Shown here: in pieces, positions 29,747-35,293 of the stretch
Position numbering within the stretch: the stretch's first letter is position 1
Layout: each line of letters starts with the position of its first letter
NCBI GenBank assembly: GCA_027622495.1
Contig: JAQBYL010000002.1
Coordinates: 1-35,293 of the forward strand
Reading direction: 5' to 3'
Origin: Pseudomonadota bacterium
Lineage (GTDB): Bacteria > Pseudomonadota > Gammaproteobacteria > Pseudomonadales > Azotimanducaceae
DNA: 35,293 bases
Position numbers and translations under genes: made by a program
The notes under the pieces: model-generated
Databases searched by the model: none
What the model was told of the DNA's origin: nothing
The model's input: only the letters and a program-made list of their open reading frames with translations

Positions 29747-30608
29747 TTAGCTGGGTGCCCTGGCGGGAGAACTGCCAGGTCCGGATGATTTCAAGCTGAT
29801 CGTATTTCTGGCGCATCTCTACCGGAAAATCCTGAAAAGGAGCGGCCAGGCGAACCGTTCGAAGCGCTGCCTGATCGAGTGCCTCCACACCTGAAGACTC
29901 AAGGATACGAACTTCTTCCAGGGTTCCGTCGAAGCGGATCACCACCAGCATGCGTAAATCACCGTGCCCACTCCCGGACGGGTAGTTCGCGTTGCCGATC
30001 CGTTCAACGCGCTGACGCCAGGCGTTCAGGTACCCGGCCTCCACCGCGGTTTTAGTGCTCACACTGGTCAGACGCTTGACCCTGGGCGCCTTGGCATTGG
30101 CTTGTTCTTCCTGGGTGATGCGGGCTTCCAGAGCAGCAATTTCCTTGATCAGGTCTTCGTAGGTCTGGTTGTCACTCAGGATCGGGGAGACGGTTTCTTC
30201 GGTGGGGATTGCGTCAAACACAGTGACTGAGTCTTCGCTGGCCATGCGCGTGTTCAGGATCGCTTTAGCCTGGTCCAGAGTTTCTGGTGTTGCGGACAGG
30301 GGGTCGGTCATCACATCGCGCTGCGTGTCTTCGTTGAAGTGCACTTCCTGGCGGGTGGTCGTTTCCATGAGCTGCGATTCGCTACCGCTACCCTGCTGAT
30401 TGGCAGAGGCGAGAAAATCGGCGTCTTCGGGCTCCTCGCGGTCATTGGACTGGGCCAGTGTGACCTCGACGGTTATGTCGTTGGCATCATTCGCGCTTGA
30501 GGTAAAACCCACCCCGAGGATCAGGGCGGCATGCATCGATGCTGCAATGAACAGAGTAAACCCGAGGCGATCGCGCGGGGTGACGCCGGCCTGCGCACTT
30601 ACCGACAT
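29739..30608 (-). CDS. Energy transducer TonB-like protein
   Basis: Single N-terminal TM (LGFTLFIAASMHAALILGVGF), long charged linker, TonB C-terminal module RIGNANYPSGSGHGDLRMLVVIRFDGTLEEVRILESSGVEALDQAALRTVRLAAPFQDFP. Confidence 0.87.
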   Translation of the reverse strand: MSVSAQAGVTPRDRLGFTLFIAASMHAALILGVGFTSSANDANDITVEVTLAQSNDREEPEDADFLASANQQGSGSESQLMETTTRQEVHFNEDTQRDVMTDPLSATPETLDQAKAILNTRMASEDSVTVFDAIPTEETVSPILSDNQTYEDLIKEIAALEARITQEEQANAKAPRVKRLTSVSTKTAVEAGYLNAWRQRVERIGNANYPSGSGHGDLRMLVVIRFDGTLEEVRILESSGVEALDQAALRTVRLAAPFQDFPVEMRQKYDQLEIIRTWQFSRQGTQLSG

Positions 30609-30618
30609 CGTGCGCTCG

Positions 30619-31608
30619 CTAGAGCTGGGCTTCCACATGGTCGAGAAGCATAGAGGCAATATCCAGAGAAAACTGTGCATCCAGTTCGCGTATGCAGGTA
30701 GGACAGGTAACGTTTACCTCCGTCAGATAGTCGCCAATCACATCGATCCCCACAAACGCAAGACCCCGTGCTTTCAGTTCTGGACCAACCTGGTGCGCGA
30801 TCCATCGGTCCCGTTCAGACAACGGCTGGCCGACACCGGTTCCACCTGCTGCCAGGTTGCCACGAGCCTCACCCGCCATCGGCACGCGCGCCAGGGCATA
30901 GGGTACAGGTTCGCCGTTGATCATCAGTATGCGCTTATCGCCGAGCGCAATCTCAGGCAGATACACCTGCCCCATGATCTGCGATGTGCCACCGTTGGTG
31001 AGAGTTTCGAGGACCACTGAGAGGTTAGGGTCGCCGTCCATGATGCGAAAAATTGATTTCCCCCCCATTCCGTCGAGCGGTTTGAACACGACGTTCGGAT
31101 GGGTTTTCTTGAATGCGGTGAGCACAGAAAGATTGCGGCTGACCACCAGATCGGGACAACACTGCGGAAAAGCGGTAGCAAAGAACTTTTCGTTGCAGTC
31201 ACGCAATGATTGCGGTCGGTTGAAGACTTTGGCGCCCAGAGATTCTGCGCGCTCAAGCAGATAGGTTGCGTAGATGTACTCCATGTCGAACGGCGGATCC
31301 TTGCGCATCATGATCACGTCGAAATATGTCAGTGGCTGTGCATTGGCAGCGCTTTGCTGGTACCAGCTGGCACCGGCTGCCTTCTGCCGTTGTGCAACCT
31401 TGGGGTCCAGATTTTCTGCAAACTCATCACTCAATTTAAGCGCTCTTGTCAGCGCCATCGGCTGCCGCTCACTTAAGAACAGATCCTCGATGCCCACGTA
31501 ACTGATTTCCCAGCCGCGCATCTGAGCTGCACGAATCATGGCGAGGGTCGAGTCTTTTTTGAGCGACAGGCTCTCAAGCGGGTCCATCACGAATGCGATG
31601 CGGGTCAT
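30619..31608 (-). CDS. gshB: Glutathione synthetase
   Basis: IAFVMDPLESLSLKKDSTLAMIRAAQMRGW, VFKPLDGMGGKSIFRI, FVGIDVIGDYLTEVNVTCPT. Confidence 0.96.
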   Translation of the reverse strand: MTRIAFVMDPLESLSLKKDSTLAMIRAAQMRGWEISYVGIEDLFLSERQPMALTRALKLSDEFAENLDPKVAQRQKAAGASWYQQSAANAQPLTYFDVIMMRKDPPFDMEYIYATYLLERAESLGAKVFNRPQSLRDCNEKFFATAFPQCCPDLVVSRNLSVLTAFKKTHPNVVFKPLDGMGGKSIFRIMDGDPNLSVVLETLTNGGTSQIMGQVYLPEIALGDKRILMINGEPVPYALARVPMAGEARGNLAAGGTGVGQPLSERDRWIAHQVGPELKARGLAFVGIDVIGDYLTEVNVTCPTCIRELDAQFSLDIASMLLDHVEAQL

Positions 31609-31871
31609 TGGATGAGGATCCTTGAAATAAAGTGCTCAAAATACCGGGATGGGTACTGAGCAGCAACCTGCATGAGAACCCTATCCCGTGGTTGAGCCGT
31701 GTGCCTAGTTGCGTTTGCCCCGATCAGGTACAAAAGCGCTGTCCGGTTTGTTTATCCGGCCTGTAGTCGCCTTAGGCACGGCGTAATGTTTTGCGTCTTC
31801 GCTTACGGCAGGGGTTATCGGTCACTTTGTAGTCTGACAAGACTTGGTGTGGCCGCAGATAAGGACACTAA

Positions 31872-32249
31872 ATGGAAGATGAACTTCAAGGCGTTAAAGT
31901 GCTGGTGATTGATGATTCCAAAACAATCCGACGCAGTGCCGAGACTTTGCTGTCCAAGGCCGGATGCGAAGTGATTACTGCCACGGACGGTTTCGATGCG
32001 TTGGCCAAGATCAATGACTCCAAACCCGAAATCATCTTCGTCGACATCATGATGCCACGTCTGGACGGTTATCAGACCTGCGCACTCATTAAGAACAACA
32101 AGGCCTTCAGATCCACACCGGTGGTGATGCTTTCAAGCAAAGATGGCCTGTTCGACCGCGCCAAGGGTCGAATCGTCGGTTCGGATCGATACATAACCAA
32201 ACCGTTCAGCAGAGATGATCTGCTGCAAACCATCCGCACGTTGGTCTAA
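31872..32249 (+). CDS. pilG: Twitching motility response regulator PilG
   Basis: CheY-like receiver VLVIDDSKTIRRSAETLL, FVDIMMPRLDGYQTC, KPFSRDDLL; first gene of a pilGHIJ-chpA cluster adjacent to gshB. Confidence 0.94.
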   Translation: MEDELQGVKVLVIDDSKTIRRSAETLLSKAGCEVITATDGFDALAKINDSKPEIIFVDIMMPRLDGYQTCALIKNNKAFRSTPVVMLSSKDGLFDRAKGRIVGSDRYITKPFSRDDLLQTIRTLV

Positions 32250-32262
32250 AAGGAGTTGAGGC

Positions 32263-32628
32263 ATGGCGCGCATACTTGTTGTCGATGATTCACCCAGTGA
32301 GACTCATCGCTTCGTCCACACTCTTTCAGGGGTCGGTCACCAGGTACTGACAGCTGACTGTGGTGCAGATGGCGTGGAGATGGCAGCAAGCGAGCTGCCG
32401 GATGTGATTCTGATGGATGTGGTGATGCCCGGTATAAACGGGTTTCAGGCCACACGTCAGATCAGTCGGAACGAAACAACGTCGCATATCCCCATCATTA
32501 TTGTTTCGACTAAAAATCAGGAAGCAGATCGGATCTGGGGAACCCGACAGGGCGCCCGCGAGTATCTGACCAAGCCGGTGAATGACCGGACCCTGCTCGC
32601 CACAATCAACAATGTGCTGAACGGCTGA
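32263..32628 (+). CDS. pilH: Twitching motility response regulator PilH
   Basis: Receiver domain ARILVVDDSPSETHRFVHTL, VILMDVVMPGINGFQATRQI, GAREYLTKPV. Confidence 0.93.
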   Translation: MARILVVDDSPSETHRFVHTLSGVGHQVLTADCGADGVEMAASELPDVILMDVVMPGINGFQATRQISRNETTSHIPIIIVSTKNQEADRIWGTRQGAREYLTKPVNDRTLLATINNVLNG

Positions 32629-32635
32629 ACGACTT

Positions 32636-33181
32636 ATGGTAGCCAGTCAGGCACTCACCATCTTAGGTGACATCGAGCAGTCCACCTTAAAGAACTCCGT
32701 TCCAATGCCGCGCAGAGAAGCGGTGCGATCGGAGTGGCAGGGCTTAGGTTTTCAGATCGGCGGTATGCGTCTGGTTGCACCCATTGCAGATGTCGGCGAA
32801 CTGATGAAGGTTCCCAGGCTCGCGAGGGTGCCGGTCGTAAAACCGTGGATGCGCGGGATCGCCAATAACCGCGGTCGATTAGTCCCGATAGTCGATCTGC
32901 ATATCTACCTCGGCATAGAACCGGTGCTGCCAGTGAATCAATGGCGGGTGCTGCTTGTTGAACACCAGCAGATGACGGTTGGTTTGATTGTTGAACAGTC
33001 GCTGGGCATTCAGCACTTTCTGGAAGACAGCTTCGAAGCAGGCTCGAACGAGAACCTTGGCGCATTGACGCCGCATATAAAAGGCACGTTCAGGCATGGG
33101 GGAAGAGTTTTCTACCACGTCCGGCTGAAAACGATTTTCGAAGACGCGAACTTTTTGGACGTGGAACTGACACAAGGATAG
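32636..33181 (+). CDS. pilI: CheW-like chemotaxis adaptor PilI
   Basis: CheW-fold pattern GFQIGGMRLVAPIADVGELMKVPRLARVPVVKPWMRGIANNRGRLVPIVDLHIYLG; cluster position. Confidence 0.92.
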   Translation: MVASQALTILGDIEQSTLKNSVPMPRREAVRSEWQGLGFQIGGMRLVAPIADVGELMKVPRLARVPVVKPWMRGIANNRGRLVPIVDLHIYLGIEPVLPVNQWRVLLVEHQQMTVGLIVEQSLGIQHFLEDSFEAGSNENLGALTPHIKGTFRHGGRVFYHVRLKTIFEDANFLDVELTQG

Positions 33182-33215
33182 CGCCGATCTTAACGGGCGA
33201 ATAAAGGAACTTTAG

Positions 33216-34439
33216 ATGAAGAACATGTCCCCCTTACTTGGAATCATGATGTTGACACTGGCCGGTGCCGTCGCCGGAGCAGGGTATTTTATTGTTGCCC
33301 AGGGTATCGACCTCATGGCCAATGCAGGCATGGTCGCTATTTTTGCGGCATTGATCGGTGTCGCGATTGCCGCTGTTGTAGTCACCGGCAACACCAAGCG
33401 TCAGCTTGGTATGCAGGCGGCTCAGAACGAACGAAACCAGGCAGCGATACTTCAGCTGCTCGACGAGCTGGCTGAGCTGGCGGAGGGGAATCTGACCGTT
33501 CGCGCATCTGTCACCGAAAATTTCACCGGTGCCATAGCGGATTCCATCAACTATGCGATCGACGCGCTTCGTGGTCTGGTATCGAACATCTACGATGTAT
33601 CGGAACAGGTTTCGAAAGCGGTGAATGATACGCAAGGTACCGCACGCATCCTGACCGCAGCTGCGGAAAATCAGGCACGTGAAATTGGTGCTGCATCCCG
33701 CGCTATCAATGAGATGGCGGCGTCAATTGATCAGGTATCTTCCAATGCCGCAGAATCTGCGTCAGTTGCGGAGCGCGCGGTCGAGATTGCCCACACCGGT
33801 TCGCAGGTTGTGCACGACACGATCAATGGTATGGACACCATCCGCGGCCAGATCCAGGAAACGTCCAAACGAATCAAACGTCTCGGTGAGAGCAGCCAGG
33901 AAATCGGTGATATCGTTTCGCTGATCAATGACATTGCCGACCAGACCAACATTCTGTCGTTGAATGCTGCCATACAGGCGTCGATGGCAGGGGATGCCGG
34001 GCGTGGTTTTGCTGTGGTTGCGGACGAAGTCCAGCGCCTGGCAGAACGTTCGAGCGCTGCAACCAAACAGATTGCTGCTCTGGTCAAGACCATTCAGACT
34101 GACACCAACGAGGCGGTCATATCGATGGAACAGACCACCTCGGAGGTTGTCGGTGGTGCGAAGAGAGCACATGATGCCGGTGTTGCGCTCGAAGAGATTG
34201 AATCAGTGTCAGCATCGCTCGCCGAACTGATTCAGAACATCAGCAATGCAGCACGCCAGCAGTCGTCAACAGCGGCCGATGTTTCCAGCACCATGAACAC
34301 GATTCAGGAAATCACTGCCCAGACCGCAAACAGCACTGAAATTACCGCGAAGTCCATCGGTGATCTTGCCGGTATGTCCCGCGAGATGCGTGAATCGGTG
34401 CAAGGCTTCAAACTTCCGGAACGGAGAGCGTCTGCCTGA
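33216..34439 (+). CDS. pilJ: Methyl-accepting chemotaxis protein, PilJ-like (short form)
   Basis: MCP signalling hairpin IGDIVSLINDIADQTNILSLNAAIQASMAGDAGRGFAVVADEVQRLAERSSAATKQI; cluster position; only 407 aa with two closely spaced N-terminal TM segments. Confidence 0.9.
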   Translation: MKNMSPLLGIMMLTLAGAVAGAGYFIVAQGIDLMANAGMVAIFAALIGVAIAAVVVTGNTKRQLGMQAAQNERNQAAILQLLDELAELAEGNLTVRASVTENFTGAIADSINYAIDALRGLVSNIYDVSEQVSKAVNDTQGTARILTAAAENQAREIGAASRAINEMAASIDQVSSNAAESASVAERAVEIAHTGSQVVHDTINGMDTIRGQIQETSKRIKRLGESSQEIGDIVSLINDIADQTNILSLNAAIQASMAGDAGRGFAVVADEVQRLAERSSAATKQIAALVKTIQTDTNEAVISMEQTTSEVVGGAKRAHDAGVALEEIESVSASLAELIQNISNAARQQSSTAADVSSTMNTIQEITAQTANSTEITAKSIGDLAGMSREMRESVQGFKLPERRASA

Positions 34440-34452
34440 GAAGCACTGACTG

Positions 34453-35293
34453 ATGAATACAAGGACTGAACATTTTGCGCTCGAGTGGGTTAGCCACGAG
34501 ATCAGTGCGACGCTGGAACAGGCACACATAGCCCTCGAGCAATTTGCTCGCGAGGGTGATGAAACGCAGCTGCGCAGCTGCCTGACAAACCTGCACCAGG
34601 TGCATGGCACCCTGATCATGATCGAGCTGCCCGGTACCGCCACACTAGCCGATCATCTTGAGAGATTGGCCCAGGCTATGATGGCCGGGCAGGTCAAAAA
34701 CAGCGATTTCGCTAACCAGGCGCTCATGCAGGGCATACTTGAATTGCCTGCGTACATCGAACAGGTTCGCAGAGGCGGTCCGGATTCGAGCGTTCCGATG
34801 TTGCCACTGGTTAATGAAATCCGGATTCTGCTGAACCTTGCACCCAGAAAAAGCGGTGGAGATTATCAGGCTGAAGTGCCTGAGCAGGTGCTCAGGGTAT
34901 TTGACGCGATCGACGGTGTAGAAAAGGCGCGTAAAATCCGTGCTGCCTACCAGCAGTTGCTGCTGACCATCCTGCAGGGTGATCGCAGTGAAAGGACCAT
35001 CGGGTTGCTTGGCAAGGTAGCAAAGGGGCTGACACGCATATGCATTGACACTCAGATTGAAGTCCTTTGGCGTGCATTCGGGGCATTTGTCGACAGCCTT
35101 TCCTCTACCCAGAAAAGCTTTTCATCAGACGATCTCAAACTGCTCCGGCGGGTCGACTCCGAGATGCGTGATCTGGCGGATACCGGACGCGAAGCGCTGA
35201 AACATCGCATATCCCCGGTGCTTGCCAGCCAACTGGTTGATGCGGCAAGCCGAAATGGCGTTGACGCAGAACTGCTCGAGCGAATCCGTACCC
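34453..35293 (+). CDS. chpA: ChpA/PilL-type hybrid chemotaxis histidine kinase, N-terminal part (runs off window end)
   Basis: Open frame from ATG 34453: MNTRTEHFALEWVSHEISATLEQAHIALEQFAREGDETQLRSCLTNLHQVHGTLIMIELPGTATLADHLERLAQAM, an Hpt-like repeat typical of ChpA; directly downstream of pilJ. Confidence 0.87.
   Translation, partial: MNTRTEHFALEWVSHEISATLEQAHIALEQFAREGDETQLRSCLTNLHQVHGTLIMIELPGTATLADHLERLAQAMMAGQVKNSDFANQALMQGILELPAYIEQVRRGGPDSSVPMLPLVNEIRILLNLAPRKSGGDYQAEVPEQVLRVFDAIDGVEKARKIRAAYQQLLLTILQGDRSERTIGLLGKVAKGLTRICIDTQIEVLWRAFGAFVDSLSSTQKSFSSDDLKLLRRVDSEMRDLADTGREALKHRISPVLASQLVDAASRNGVDAELLERIRT

Noticed and set aside
31738-31800. Possible sigma54 promoter (GGCAC...TTGC) upstream of pilG
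   Set aside because: Spacing between GG and GC elements does not fit the -24/-12 geometry
31699-31908. 69-aa plus-strand ORF upstream of pilG
   Set aside because: Overlaps the pilG start in another frame; the gshB-pilG gap looks like a divergent promoter region with no coding support

Overview
This 35.3 kb window is a dense housekeeping segment of a gammaproteobacterial-type chromosome. I assign about 43 protein-coding genes, many in short co-directional runs with overlapping start and stop codons. Order: recG(partial)-ridA-spoT-rpoZ-gmk-yicC / rph-pyrE-DUF4124 / slmA-argB-algC-like-coaBC / radC-rpmB-rpmG-mutM-small membrane protein / coaD-rsmD / ftsY-ftsE-ftsX-rpoH-DUF423-trmB / hemW-rdgB-DUF4426-metW-metX-yggT-proC-yggS / pilT-pilU / ruvX-yqgE-tonB-like-gshB / pilG-pilH-pilI-pilJ-chpA(partial). 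I found no rRNA, tRNA, CRISPR array, transposase, prophage or defence island, and no evidence for a wholly new multi-gene system. The strongest unexpected signal is a perfect CIRCE operator (TTAGCACTC-N9-GAGTGCTAA, 18484..18510) immediately upstream of rpoH. It implies HrcA control of the heat-shock sigma factor. Other points worth checking: a translated five-copy 12-bp tandem repeat at the 5' end of pyrE, a short PilJ-like chemoreceptor with no periplasmic ligand-binding domain and no adjacent pilK, a membrane-anchored phosphomannomutase, and the absence of dut and pyrRBC from neighbourhoods where Pseudomonas-type genomes often carry them. All product names come from motif and synteny recognition by eye; no database search was run.
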